DNA of 34,727 nt from JBOHNS01 sp050730835 (GCA_050730835.1 JBOHNS010000031.1:1-34727), one strand, 5' to 3'; shown: positions 24,343 through 31,667, counted from the stretch's first letter. A program made the numbers and translations. The notes: generated by a model from the sequence alone, not told the origin.

Positions 24343-24382
24343 CTTTTGTAGCCTAGTAGCCTAGTGAAATTTAAAAATATAG

Positions 24383-24619
24383 CTAGCCGATTCTAATGGC
24401 CAGTCGCTTGTCTGTGGCGGCGGCTTTTTTGAGGGCTACGGTTTGCATGCGCAAACTGGCGGCCAGCGACGCGCTAGCGACGGAAATCATTATGACGTCC
24501 GGGCGGATTTGCACGCCGGCTTCGGCGTCGAATTGGCGTTTAACGAATTGCTTAATCACCGCGACTTCCGGCGGCGTCTCGAAATCTTTCTTGCCTAAAA
24601 TATTATTTAAAGAATCCAT
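24383..24619 (-). CDS. DUF721/DciA-like protein (putative replicative helicase loader), short
   Basis: The 78-residue protein ends in ISVASASLAASLRMQTVALKKAAATDKRLAIRIG. This resembles the C-terminal half of the DUF721/DciA core, in which a strand, a helix with Ala-Leu spacing and a final hydrophobic-basic strand recur. DciA loads DnaB helicase in bacteria without DnaC. The N-terminal part is short. Support is moderate: it rests on the pattern and on a promoter repeat shared with dnaG (24620-24661). It is divergent from mutM. Confidence 0.55.
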   Translation of the reverse strand: MDSLNNILGKKDFETPPEVAVIKQFVKRQFDAEAGVQIRPDVIMISVASASLAASLRMQTVALKKAAATDKRLAIRIG

Positions 24620-24661
24620 GTAATTTAGTATCTAGTAGCAAGTAGTAAGTAGCAAGGGGTT
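24620..24661 (-). promoter_or_regulatory. Dispersed promoter repeat, copy 2
   Basis: Reading on the minus strand: TTGCTA (24655-24650), a 17-nt spacer, GATACT (24632-24627), 7 nt, ATG. It matches the dnaG upstream element at 36 of 42 positions, with the -35, spacer length and ATGGAT start all preserved. Both copies point into the gene, so the repeat is a mobilised or duplicated promoter rather than a random intergenic repeat. Confidence 0.7.
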
Positions 24662-24717
24662 AAAAACGAGTATTTAGCGGCCTAGTTTTTGTTAGATTAT
24701 GATGAGTTACGAGCCGT

Positions 24718-24726
24718 TGTTACAAT
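24718..24726 (+). promoter_or_regulatory. mutM extended -10 promoter
   Basis: TGT immediately before TACAAT (24721-24726) gives an extended -10 element, and ATG 24733 follows 6 nt later. No good -35 box is seen, consistent with the extended type. Confidence 0.5.
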
Positions 24727-24732
24727 AAATGT

Positions 24733-25605
24733 ATGCCAGAGTTGCCAGAAGTTGAGACTATTCGAATTGGGTTAGCGCAGTTATTGCCAGGCAGGCAAAT
24801 TGCTAGCGTGGATTTTAATTGGCCGAAGAGTTTTCCTAATTCTAGTAGCGACGTTAATCAGTTTTTAGTAGGCGCGAAAATCGTTAAAGTTGCGCGCCGC
24901 GCCAAAGTTTTATTAATCGAACTTGATAGTAAGTATAGTTTAATTATTCATTTGAAAATGACGGGGCAGTTGGTTTTTCGCGGTGAACAAAATTTTGGAG
25001 CAGGGCATCCGAACGATTCGCTGATTCACGAATTGCCGGACAAATCTACGCGGGTTACTTTGCGGTTTAGCGATGGCAGCAAACTGTTTTTTAATGACCA
25101 GCGCAAATTCGGCTGGATGAGGCTTTTGCCGATAGCGGAAGTGCCAAATATCGATTTCTTTAAAAAGGTTGGGCCAGAGCCTTTGGCGAATAATTTTACC
25201 TGGCAAATTTTAGCCAAGCGCTTAAAACGGCGCAAAAATTCTAGCATTAAATCTGTAATATTAGACCAAACCGTAATCGCTGGCATCGGCAATATTTACG
25301 TCGATGAAAGTTTGTGGGGCGCCAAAATCCACCCAGCGACACTGGTTAAAAATGTGCCTGTCGCGAAAATTAAAATATTACACCAGGCAATGATTGAAGT
25401 TTTGAAATTATCTATCAAAAAGGGCGGCTCAACCGATAGAAATTATGTAGATGCCGAAGGCAAAAAAGGCAGCTATTTAAGTTTTGCCAGAGTTTTTCGC
25501 CGCCAAGGCCAAGCCTGTCCGCGCTGCGCAAGCGAAATCATCAAGACTAAAGTCGCAAACCGCGGCACGCACATTTGCCCGCAATGTCAGAAATTAAAAA
25601 GCTAA
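24733..25605 (+). CDS. mutM: Formamidopyrimidine-DNA glycosylase
   Basis: This glycosylase removes 8-oxoguanine and formamidopyrimidines and nicks the site (Fpg/MutM). The 290-residue protein begins MPELPEVETIRIGL: Pro-2 and Glu-3 are the catalytic N-terminus once Met is removed. RRAKVLLIEL holds the DNA-contacting Lys. The helix-two-turn-helix is SSIKSVILDQTVIAGIGNIYVDE, and the C-terminal zinc finger has four cysteines (ACPRC...HICPQC). Its stop overlaps the convergent otsAB stop by 4 nt. Confidence 0.97.
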   Translation: MPELPEVETIRIGLAQLLPGRQIASVDFNWPKSFPNSSSDVNQFLVGAKIVKVARRAKVLLIELDSKYSLIIHLKMTGQLVFRGEQNFGAGHPNDSLIHELPDKSTRVTLRFSDGSKLFFNDQRKFGWMRLLPIAEVPNIDFFKKVGPEPLANNFTWQILAKRLKRRKNSSIKSVILDQTVIAGIGNIYVDESLWGAKIHPATLVKNVPVAKIKILHQAMIEVLKLSIKKGGSTDRNYVDAEGKKGSYLSFARVFRRQGQACPRCASEIIKTKVANRGTHICPQCQKLKS

Positions 25606-27788
25606 CCAGCTAATTTTTTTAATAAAGCTTCTACGGCGGTCGTAGAGCTTAGCCGGTAGTTGGCTCTGGTGCGGCCGCGGCCGACTTTTACGCTCCAAGC
25701 ATTTTTTGGTAGGGCTACGAAAGTGTCTTCGTCTGTGTAGTCGTCGCCTAGGGCCAGGATGAAATCGGGTTTGGTTTTTAGCCACTGCCAAGCGACGGCG
25801 CCTTTATTGACGGCCGGATGTTTGATTTCTAAAATTTTGTTGCCGCTATAAATTTTTAAGCCCAGCGGTTTAACGATTGGAATTAGAACTTTTTTCAGGA
25901 TAACGAGATTTTTTTGGGCGTAATAGGGCGAGGCTTGGCGAAAGTGCCAAACCAGCGAACTAGTTTTTTGTTCAACAAAAGCGCCGGGGGTTGCGACGGC
26001 GTATTTTTGCAAAATGGGTAGGATGTTGGCTTGCCAATTTTTGGGCAGTTTGTGGGACGTTTGCCAGGTTTTTTGGCCCTTGGTTTTGATTAGAGCGCCG
26101 TGTTCGGCGCCCAGATTTATGGGCAAATCGCCAAACCAAGAGTCTAAATCTTGGGCACTGCGGCCACTAATAATTACTAAATTATTGACTTTATCGCCAG
26201 CTAATTTTTCGATAATTTTGATGATTGATTTGGATGGTTTGGCGTCATCTGGATTATTTACGAATGGCGCTAGGACGCCGTCGTAATCCAGTAACAAGAG
26301 TCTTTTGGCCGAGCTGGAATATTTTTCTAGGAGCTTTTTTTGAATGCCAGAGTTCAAGGTTCTTGTGGTCCGGGCTTTTACTGGCGTAGTGGCGGTCTTT
26401 TTGAGTGATTTCATAAATGTACCGGCCCAATCTTGGACAGGAGACGCGGCAATGTGGCGCTGCATGGCGCCTAAGCGGCGATGCAGTTCGCGGGGCGACA
26501 TGCTTAGGGCGGTTTTTAAAGCTTCTACTAGCGCTTGGTTGTCTAGCGGATCGACCGTGATGGCGTTTTGCAGTTCTTCGGCAGCACCGGCAGTTTGGCT
26601 TAAAATTAATACGCCGTCTTTTTTTGGCTGGCTGGCAATGTATTCTTTGGCGACCAAGTTCATGCCGTCGCGCAGCGGCACGACGAAAGCTACGTCGGCT
26701 AGTTGGTAGAGCGCGGCTAGTTCTTCGAATGGCAGGGAAGTCGCCATGTAGTTTATCGGTTGCCAGCGCTTGGTGCCGAACTCATCATTTATTTGTTCAA
26801 CTAGCTTTTCTACGTTTTTTCTAAGTTTTTTGTAGGCGCTGATATCGCCGCGCGAGGGGACGGCTACCATCATCATAATTACTTTGCCGCGGAATTTTGG
26901 GTAGGCGCGCAGGAACTCCTGGTAAGCCTTAAGACGGATAAGGAAACCTTTTGTGGGGTCGAGGCGGTCGACCGTTAGGATGACTTTGCGGCTGCCGGCT
27001 AGCCGTTTGAACCGGCGTAAGTGCTTTTGCACGATTTGTTTGGTGGCGGCGTCGGCGAATTTATCGTAATCGATCCCCATTGGGAATTCGCTGACGCTGG
27101 CAGTGCGGCCGTTGATGGTGACCTTGTCTAATTTTACTGCACCAACATTTAATTGTTCGCAACAATCCAGAAAATTATCGCTATAGCCAGAAGTGTGAAA
27201 ACCGATTAAATCGGCGCCCAGCATGCCTTTTAATATCGATTGCGCTTGCGGCAGTTCGGCAAAAGCATCGACGGCCGGGAACGGAATGTGCAAGAAAAAT
27301 CCAATTTGCGCATCCGGCCTTTCGGCGCGTAGCATTTCCGCCGTGGCGAGCATTTGATAATCGTGCACCCAAATCGCGTCATTTTTGCTGCCCAAAGCCA
27401 GCACCGCTTGACTAAATAATTTGTTCACGTCGCGGTAGTATTTCCAATAGTTTTCGTCGAATTCATGGTCAAATGGCAGGCCATGAAACAGCGGCCACAA
27501 AACGCTATTGCTGTAGCCCAAATAATAATTTTCAATCTGATTTTGGGTCAAAAATACTGGATAACAATTTTGTTCAGCCAGCTTTTGAGCAATAGCGACT
27601 TTTTCATCCTCGCTAATTTCATTACTGGCAATTCCTGGCCAGCCAATCCATTTATTAGCTTTATTTTTGGTATAAAAATTCAGGCCGGTGGCCAGGCCGC
27701 CGACGCTAGAACTAAACTCCAACTTGCCGCCAACTTTCTTGACACTCAATGGCAAACGGTTAGAAACAATAACAACTCCAGCTTGCAT
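25602..27788 (-). CDS. otsAB: Fused trehalose-6-phosphate synthase / trehalose phosphatase
   Basis: The N-terminal ~475 residues are a GT20 synthase (UDP- or ADP-glucose + glucose-6-P): SNRLPLSV, KWIGWPG, VWVHDYQML, FFLHIPFP, RLDPTKG and PLRDGMNLVAKEYIA are present. The C-terminal ~240 residues are a HAD phosphatase: LLLLDYDGVLAPF (nucleophile and general-acid Asps), ISGRS, and LGDDYTDEDTF. Trehalose is a compatible solute and stress protectant, so one protein carries the whole two-step pathway. I start at ATG 27786-27788 (MQAGVVIVSNRLP, the family start); upstream ATGs at 27807-27809, 27831, 27837 and 27843-27845 are in frame and would add up to 19 residues. A divergent promoter of the retroelement target overlaps the longest form. 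Confidence 0.94.
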   Translation of the reverse strand: MQAGVVIVSNRLPLSVKKVGGKLEFSSSVGGLATGLNFYTKNKANKWIGWPGIASNEISEDEKVAIAQKLAEQNCYPVFLTQNQIENYYLGYSNSVLWPLFHGLPFDHEFDENYWKYYRDVNKLFSQAVLALGSKNDAIWVHDYQMLATAEMLRAERPDAQIGFFLHIPFPAVDAFAELPQAQSILKGMLGADLIGFHTSGYSDNFLDCCEQLNVGAVKLDKVTINGRTASVSEFPMGIDYDKFADAATKQIVQKHLRRFKRLAGSRKVILTVDRLDPTKGFLIRLKAYQEFLRAYPKFRGKVIMMMVAVPSRGDISAYKKLRKNVEKLVEQINDEFGTKRWQPINYMATSLPFEELAALYQLADVAFVVPLRDGMNLVAKEYIASQPKKDGVLILSQTAGAAEELQNAITVDPLDNQALVEALKTALSMSPRELHRRLGAMQRHIAASPVQDWAGTFMKSLKKTATTPVKARTTRTLNSGIQKKLLEKYSSSAKRLLLLDYDGVLAPFVNNPDDAKPSKSIIKIIEKLAGDKVNNLVIISGRSAQDLDSWFGDLPINLGAEHGALIKTKGQKTWQTSHKLPKNWQANILPILQKYAVATPGAFVEQKTSSLVWHFRQASPYYAQKNLVILKKVLIPIVKPLGLKIYSGNKILEIKHPAVNKGAVAWQWLKTKPDFILALGDDYTDEDTFVALPKNAWSVKVGRGRTRANYRLSSTTAVEALLKKLAG

Positions 27789-27838
27789 GCGTAACCACAA
27801 GTTTACCATACCAGCTTCTATAGTCTTAAACATAAACA

Positions 27839-27867
27839 TTGACATAAAGGCAATAATTTGCTAATAT
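27839..27867 (+). promoter_or_regulatory. Promoter of the retroelement target gene
   Basis: TTGACA (27839-27844), a 17-nt spacer and TAATAT (27862-27867). The start near 27874 gives a leader of about 37 nt with no clear ribosome site except weak GAAAG. Confidence 0.6.
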
Positions 27868-27910
27868 TATATTGAAGATTAAAATAAAAAATCGAAAGTG
27901 ATTAAACTTT

Positions 27911-29908
27911 ATGGAAAACGGCAGCCAATTTTTACACGAGCGCAACCCCGACTTTCAAGCTAGCCCAGAAGTCGAAGGCGTAGTGGATTATCTGCGCGCC
28001 GGCGGCGAAAACATTCCCAACCAACCAGACGCCAAAATTTCCGCCTATTTAGGGTTTCTGGCCGAGCGCGAGTACGTCAATGACGGAATTTTAACTGGCG
28101 ATCCGGCCAGTATTGACCGCCAAATTGACGCTCACGTTATAGCCGCCGCCGAAGTGCCAGAAGGCTACTTTGACCTGCAACGCCGGATTGCTCGTGAGCA
28201 AGGCCACGGCGACGTACAAATTACCCCTGAAATGCGCAAGCAAATGATAGAAGCAGTCCAAGCCGACCAACGGGCTGGTCTTGGCAAATGGGTAGAATAT
28301 ATGGGCGGGAATGATGGTGGTTATCCCGACTGGTTCAAGAATTATACCTGGACATCAGTTACAAAACTTGGTAATTACGACAAAGAAAAGGCCGAGTTTG
28401 GCAAACGCAGCCGTGGCACCACCGCGCCGTATCCAGAACTGAACCGCGAAGCCCTGGCCTATGTTTATGACAAACTGAACAAAACTCGAATAGAGCCAGA
28501 CGCCAAATCCCGGAGCGAAAATCTAGCCCAGGAATCCGAATCCCTACAAAAACTTTTGAACTCGGCCAACTTTGGCAAACTTTATGCCCATGCTGCCGTT
28601 GAGGTTATGCCGGGTTCACCCGAACTGCGCGAAAATATTAAAGGCTCATGGACGAAATACGACCAATCTAGCGACCCGCGCACAGCCCGCCGGCTGGCGC
28701 AATCTTTGCAGGGCCACGGCACAGGCTGGTGCACGGCTGGCGAAAGCACTGCCGCCACGCAACTTAGCGGCGGCGACTTTTACGTTTATTACACTCGTGA
28801 TGAGGATGGTAGGGATAGCGTACCACGTGTCGCTATTCGTATGGCGCAAGGTAAAGTTGCAGAGGTGCGAGGCGTAAACGCTGCACAAGAACTTGAGAAC
28901 GAGATGGCCGACATTACGGCTGAACAACTGCAAGACTTGCCTGGCGGCGAAGAGTATATTCGTAAAGCCCAGGATATGAAACAACTAACGGCTATTGAAA
29001 AGAAAACTGCCGCTAACCCAAACGTAAGCCTAACAGCAGATGAGCTACGCTTTCTTTACGAACTAGACCACGAAATACAAGGGTTTGGTTACAAAACAGA
29101 CCCACGCATTAGCGAAATTAGACGCCCACGTGGTGATAGGGATAAGCCTGAACTTGCCCATATATTGCCCGAGACTATCCGTGAGCAGGTAAAAGGTGCT
29201 TTCGAGGCTTACAAGACCGTAGCAGAGCAGTTAGGCGGTAAGCAGCGGTTATTCCGTAAAGGAGAGGCCACACTATCCACACTATCGCCAAACGAGCTTG
29301 AACGCCTATTTACTGCTAAAGACAAAGAGTGGCAAGCCAATGGTGTTTACGATTACCTGGTAGATCAGCTTGTAGAAAACGGCGCGCGGTTCACTTTGCT
29401 AGCTACGCCGAATATTGAGGCCACTAAAGACCAAATCGTTACTCTAGCCAAAAACTTCGGCCAGGAGCAGCCTTACGAAACATACGTTGCCGACGACATG
29501 TATCGCCGCGGCCGCTATTCCGCGCAGGAATGGTCGGGCAGCTACGGCAACGAGCCGGTTAGGTTCAGCCTGATGCCGTCTAATTACGACGCCGAGCTTG
29601 GTTATAGGTCAGCAGATGAGCAGCGAAAAATCCTTGCAGCCAAACAAACCAGTCAGCCAAATCTTAACCTTCGAGTGCCCAGTCTCCTAGATAGCATTTC
29701 TTACTGGTACGCTTTACGCGCCCAGGGTGATAAACTAAAAGACAGCAGCACTTTTAAAAGAACCTACGTCCGACACATTGATTTAAATCCCCAAAGGCTC
29801 GGCGGCTGGTCGTTCGTTCCGTGCTCGTGCGTGCGCGGCGCTGGCAGGCCGTACTTGGACCGCTCGAATGCTGGGAATGACTGCGGGGCTCGTGTTGCGG
29901 TGGGGTAA
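27911..29908 (+). CDS. DGR target protein, variable C-terminal lectin-type domain
   Basis: The 665-residue protein has no signal peptide or membrane helix, so it is predicted to be cytoplasmic or released by another route. A central domain has GHGTGWCTAG (about 268-277) followed by FYVYY, VPRVAIRM and AEVRGVN, the order of a small conserved fold that I can only compare loosely with PcfJ-like proteins. The C-terminus (LDSISYWYALRAQGDKLKDSSTFKRTYVRHIDLNPQRLGGWSFVP...ARVAVG) is a CLec/FGE-type DGR variable domain. Residues changed by VR are mainly at AAY-type TR codons (Asn), which cannot become stop codons. The gene ends right at VR. The ligand is unknown. Confidence 0.9.
   Translation: MENGSQFLHERNPDFQASPEVEGVVDYLRAGGENIPNQPDAKISAYLGFLAEREYVNDGILTGDPASIDRQIDAHVIAAAEVPEGYFDLQRRIAREQGHGDVQITPEMRKQMIEAVQADQRAGLGKWVEYMGGNDGGYPDWFKNYTWTSVTKLGNYDKEKAEFGKRSRGTTAPYPELNREALAYVYDKLNKTRIEPDAKSRSENLAQESESLQKLLNSANFGKLYAHAAVEVMPGSPELRENIKGSWTKYDQSSDPRTARRLAQSLQGHGTGWCTAGESTAATQLSGGDFYVYYTRDEDGRDSVPRVAIRMAQGKVAEVRGVNAAQELENEMADITAEQLQDLPGGEEYIRKAQDMKQLTAIEKKTAANPNVSLTADELRFLYELDHEIQGFGYKTDPRISEIRRPRGDRDKPELAHILPETIREQVKGAFEAYKTVAEQLGGKQRLFRKGEATLSTLSPNELERLFTAKDKEWQANGVYDYLVDQLVENGARFTLLATPNIEATKDQIVTLAKNFGQEQPYETYVADDMYRRGRYSAQEWSGSYGNEPVRFSLMPSNYDAELGYRSADEQRKILAAKQTSQPNLNLRVPSLLDSISYWYALRAQGDKLKDSSTFKRTYVRHIDLNPQRLGGWSFVPCSCVRGAGRPYLDRSNAGNDCGARVAVG
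29794..29897 (+). repeat. DGR variable repeat (VR)
   Basis: This 104-bp copy of the TR (offset 392) differs from it at 17 positions. All 17 are adenines in the TR (27 adenines in total), and none of the 77 other positions differ. Past 29897 VR and TR diverge at non-A positions too (GCGGTGGGG against GTGGCGAGG), as expected for the initiation-of-mutagenic-homing segment that fixes direction. Confidence 0.96.
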
Positions 29909-29914
29909 AAACTT

Positions 29915-29933
29915 GAGCTTTGATGCTCTTTTT
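29915..29933 (+). terminator. Hairpin and T-run after the target gene
   Basis: GAGC (29915-29918), a 6-nt loop and GCTC (29925-29928) are followed by TTTTT. The stem is short. It may terminate target transcription or be the inverted repeat that often lies just beyond the VR in DGRs. Confidence 0.4.
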
Positions 29934-29947
29934 GGTTCTTTCCCTTT

Positions 29948-29956
29948 TGGTATAAT
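29948..29956 (+). promoter_or_regulatory. Extended -10 promoter for the TR RNA
   Basis: TGG immediately before a perfect TATAAT (29951-29956) gives TGn-TATAAT. Transcription would begin near 29963, upstream of the TR and in the same direction. No clear -35 box is seen. Confidence 0.6.
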
Positions 29957-29962
29957 CTAAGT

Positions 29963-30300
29963 TTAAGAGGTAAGTAATCCAAGCTGCTTTTTACAAAAGC
30001 TCATCGGTGCCTCAAGTGATGATTGCTTGCATAAAGTGAGTTTGCCTCGGAGTGAACTTTGCCGCGAAGCACATCAATAACCCTTCATACCCCACGCGAA
30101 TTGCCATTACGATCCCGAAAGAGTGGGATGAAAGAAAAAGAAATTATCCATGCGCGGATAATGGAAATGACCGTAATGGAATTTTAAGGCTCGGCGGCTG
30201 GTCGAACGTTCCGAACTCGTACGTGAACGACGATGGCAAGCCGAACTTGGACAACTCGAATGCTGAGAATGACAACGAGGCTCGTGTTGTGGCGAGGAAT
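29963..30300 (+). ncRNA. Template-repeat RNA with a structured 5' part
   Basis: The gap 29909-30313 has no credible protein. A frame at 30052-30390 merely reads through the TR and the antisense avd. Just before the TR three nested helices form a junction: CCATTACG (30104-30111) with CGTAATGG (30172-30179) encloses ATCCC (30112-30116) with GGGAT (30125-30129) and TTATCC (30144-30149) with GGATAA (30156-30161). The TR begins 7 nt after the closing helix. The RNA start is inferred from the promoter and its end is unknown. DGR reverse transcriptases need structured RNA next to the TR, so this is a candidate recognition element. Confidence 0.6.
30186..30289 (+). repeat. DGR template repeat (TR)
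   Basis: This is the 104-bp master copy, holding 27 adenines, 17 of which are changed in VR. In the VR frame it would read RLGGWSNVPNSYVNDDG, and it is rich in AAC codons, which can mutate widely without becoming stop codons. It lies 277 nt downstream of the target stop codon and 24 nt before the end of avd. Confidence 0.96.
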
Positions 30301-30313
30301 GAAGGATTTAGTT

Positions 30314-30652
30314 TTAAGGCAGGCTTTTGCGCCAGCCGCCAATCATGCGGCGGGCTTCGCTCATACGTGCCTGGATTTTTAGCAGGTTAGTGTCGTTAGC
30401 TAGATGGAGCTCCAAAATGACGCGGAGCTTTAGCGCGGTTAGCTCTGCTAACGCGTCGGCCTGAATTAGGTAACTGGCTTTTATTGGTTTGGGTGCGTGT
30501 TTGGCAAGGATAAGCTGCTTTAAAGTGTCGCTGCAACTTGCGACGGCAGATTCCCCGAGCGTGTGTCGATATTTTTTATCCAAGCTGGTGTTCAGCCCAA
30601 TCAATTTTTTGTAAACTTCATAAGTGATAGAAATAACAGACAACTCTTCCAT
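30314..30652 (-). CDS. avd: DGR accessory variability protein (Avd)
   Basis: The 112-residue helical protein starts MEELSVISITYEVYKKL and carries YRHTLGES and a final RMIGGWRKSLP, the hallmarks of the four-helix-bundle Avd that binds the DGR reverse transcriptase and TR RNA as a pentamer. The gene is on the opposite strand to TR, RT and target, which is unusual, since avd is normally co-directional. Its ATG (30650-30652) lies within the first codons of the RT gene (head-to-head overlap of 29 bp). A TAGACT box ends 7 nt before the ATG, so a leaderless start is possible. Transcription of TR RNA would run into avd antisense. Confidence 0.88.
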   Translation of the reverse strand: MEELSVISITYEVYKKLIGLNTSLDKKYRHTLGESAVASCSDTLKQLILAKHAPKPIKASYLIQADALAELTALKLRVILELHLANDTNLLKIQARMSEARRMIGGWRKSLP

Positions 30653-31250
30653 AGACTTAAGTCTAACAAATATATGGCGTTCATGGCGGGCATTTCGGCG
30701 TGGCAAAAAGCCGAGCCGGGCTATTACGCTATTTGAGTCCGATCTGGAGCGCAATTTATTGCGACTCTGCGCCGACTTGAACCAAAAGAGCTACCAGCAC
30801 GGACCGTACGATCACAAAATTGTCAGCGAGAAGAAGCGGCGGGATATTGCCGTAGCTGGGGTACGCGATCGAATTGTGCACCGGTTGCTTTATGACTACC
30901 TGGTGCCAATTGTTGATAAGCGGTTGGATTTTGACGTTTGGTCATGCCGCAAGGGCAAAGGGCTTCACGCGGCTTTGGCGCGAACCGAAAAGCTGGCCTC
31001 AAAATATCCCGGTGGGTGGGTGTGGCGCGCGGACATTGAAAAGTTCTTTGACCACATAGATCACCAGATCCTGAAAGATTGTTTGCGCCGGACTGCCTGC
31101 GACAAAGTGGCCTTGGATTTGCTTTACGAAGTAATCGACGGCTATAATTCGTCAGTCAGTCAGTCAGTCAGTCAGTCAGTCAGTCAGTCAGTCAGTTCGG
31201 CATACCTATCGGCAACCTCACAAGCCAAGTACTCGCCAATATATACTTGA
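30624..31250 (+). CDS. DGR reverse transcriptase, N-terminal part (out of frame with the rest)
   Basis: The frame starts at GTG 30624, the only usable start, with no ribosome site and a TAAACT box 6 nt upstream. It reads LTNIWRSWRAFRRGKKPSRAI, then RT motif 1 (KKRRDIAVAGVRDRIVHRLLYDYL), motif 2 (SCRKGKGLHAAL) and catalytic motif A (VWRADIEKFFDHIDHQIL, about 131-148). The frame then enters a GTCA repeat, is read as SVSQ repeats, and stops at TGA 31248-31250 before motifs B and C. As read here the product (208 residues) cannot polymerise. The continuation is the other frame after 31196. Confidence 0.9.
   Translation: MIEITDNSSIDLSLTNIWRSWRAFRRGKKPSRAITLFESDLERNLLRLCADLNQKSYQHGPYDHKIVSEKKRRDIAVAGVRDRIVHRLLYDYLVPIVDKRLDFDVWSCRKGKGLHAALARTEKLASKYPGGWVWRADIEKFFDHIDHQILKDCLRRTACDKVALDLLYEVIDGYNSSVSQSVSQSVSQSVSSAYLSATSQAKYSPIYT
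30652..30665. promoter_or_regulatory. 14-bp palindrome at the avd/RT head-to-head junction
   Basis: TAGACTTAAGTCTA is a perfect inverted repeat overlapping the first base of the avd start codon and lying inside the first codons of the RT. The position suits an operator or a symmetrical promoter element for both genes. This is inference from symmetry only. Confidence 0.4.
31151..31196 (+). repeat. (GTCA) x 11.5 microsatellite inside the reverse transcriptase gene
   Basis: This is a perfect uninterrupted 46-nt tract of the tetranucleotide GTCA. It lies between RT motif A and motif B, in a surface loop that varies in length in DGR RTs. The 5' frame (codons at 31149+3n) and the 3' frame (codons at 31196+3n) are offset by 2. 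Adding one unit (12.5 copies) or losing two (9.5 copies) joins them. With 9.5 copies the joint would read SSVSQSVSQSVSQFGIPIGN. Slipped-strand replication of such tracts is the standard mechanism of phase variation. Confidence 0.95.
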
Positions 31251-31618
31251 ACGAATTTGACCGATTTGTTCGCCACAACATAAAGCCGCTCGGTTATTTG
31301 CGCTACGGTGATGATTTTATCTTATTCGAGCCAAGCCGGCTGGCTGCCGTTATGGCACAATCTATTGCTAAAGCTTGGTTGCTTGATAATTTAAAGCTAC
31401 AAATTCACGCGAGAAACAATGTGTTGATCAAAGCGAGCCAAGGACTGCATTTTCTCGGACATCGTATTTATCCCAGCTCTATTTCTGTTAGTCCGGCGCT
31501 TCTGCGAAAGATAAATCAACAAATAGCCGTCGCTAATACAGCAAGCTATCAGGCCCAAAGGCTGCCCCATAATTTCAGAAGCCAGTTGCCATGGATTTTG
31601 GACCAGCGGCTACACTAA
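31247..31618 (+). CDS. DGR reverse transcriptase, C-terminal catalytic part
   Basis: The natural frame continues from 31196: FGIPIGNLTSQVLANIYLNEFDRFV. This contains motif B in its DGR form (IGNLTSQ, in place of QGxxxSP of other RTs). Catalytic motif C is YLRYGDDFILFEP, and the thumb-side motif is LHFLGHRIYPSS. The isolated frame could start at TTG 31247, overlapping the TGA of the upstream frame, but would then lack motif B and make no active enzyme. Joined with the first part it gives an RT of about 330 residues, a normal DGR length. Confidence 0.88.
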   Translation: MNEFDRFVRHNIKPLGYLRYGDDFILFEPSRLAAVMAQSIAKAWLLDNLKLQIHARNNVLIKASQGLHFLGHRIYPSSISVSPALLRKINQQIAVANTASYQAQRLPHNFRSQLPWILDQRLH

Positions 31619-31667
31619 GAGCTACCAATTAGAGAGCCTCTAAAAGACAATCAGCTATACTAGAACT

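Larger units (their letters stand above)
27839..31618 (+). other. Diversity-generating retroelement (DGR) locus
   Basis: The parts, in order, are a target gene ending in VR, a TR transcribed from its own extended -10 promoter, avd on the opposite strand, and a reverse transcriptase. DGRs copy TR RNA with adenine-specific errors and place the cDNA into VR, changing the C-type-lectin-like end of the target. The unit sits between otsAB and holA, both intact chromosomal genes, so it is a chromosomal and not an obvious phage locus. No integrase or insertion sequence is near. Confidence 0.95.

Noticed and set aside
30052..30390. A 112-residue protein reading through the TR
   Set aside because: It crosses the TR RNA structure, the TR and antisense avd, has no start signal, and its middle merely mirrors the VR protein sequence.
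31151..31196. CRISPR-like or centromere-like repeat array
   Set aside because: The unit is a 4-nt perfect microsatellite with no spacers, wholly inside a reverse-transcriptase reading frame.
30624..31618. Group II intron or retron reverse transcriptase
   Set aside because: Motif B is IGNLTSQ (the DGR form), Avd and a TR/VR pair adjoin it, and no maturase domain or intron RNA domain V is seen.
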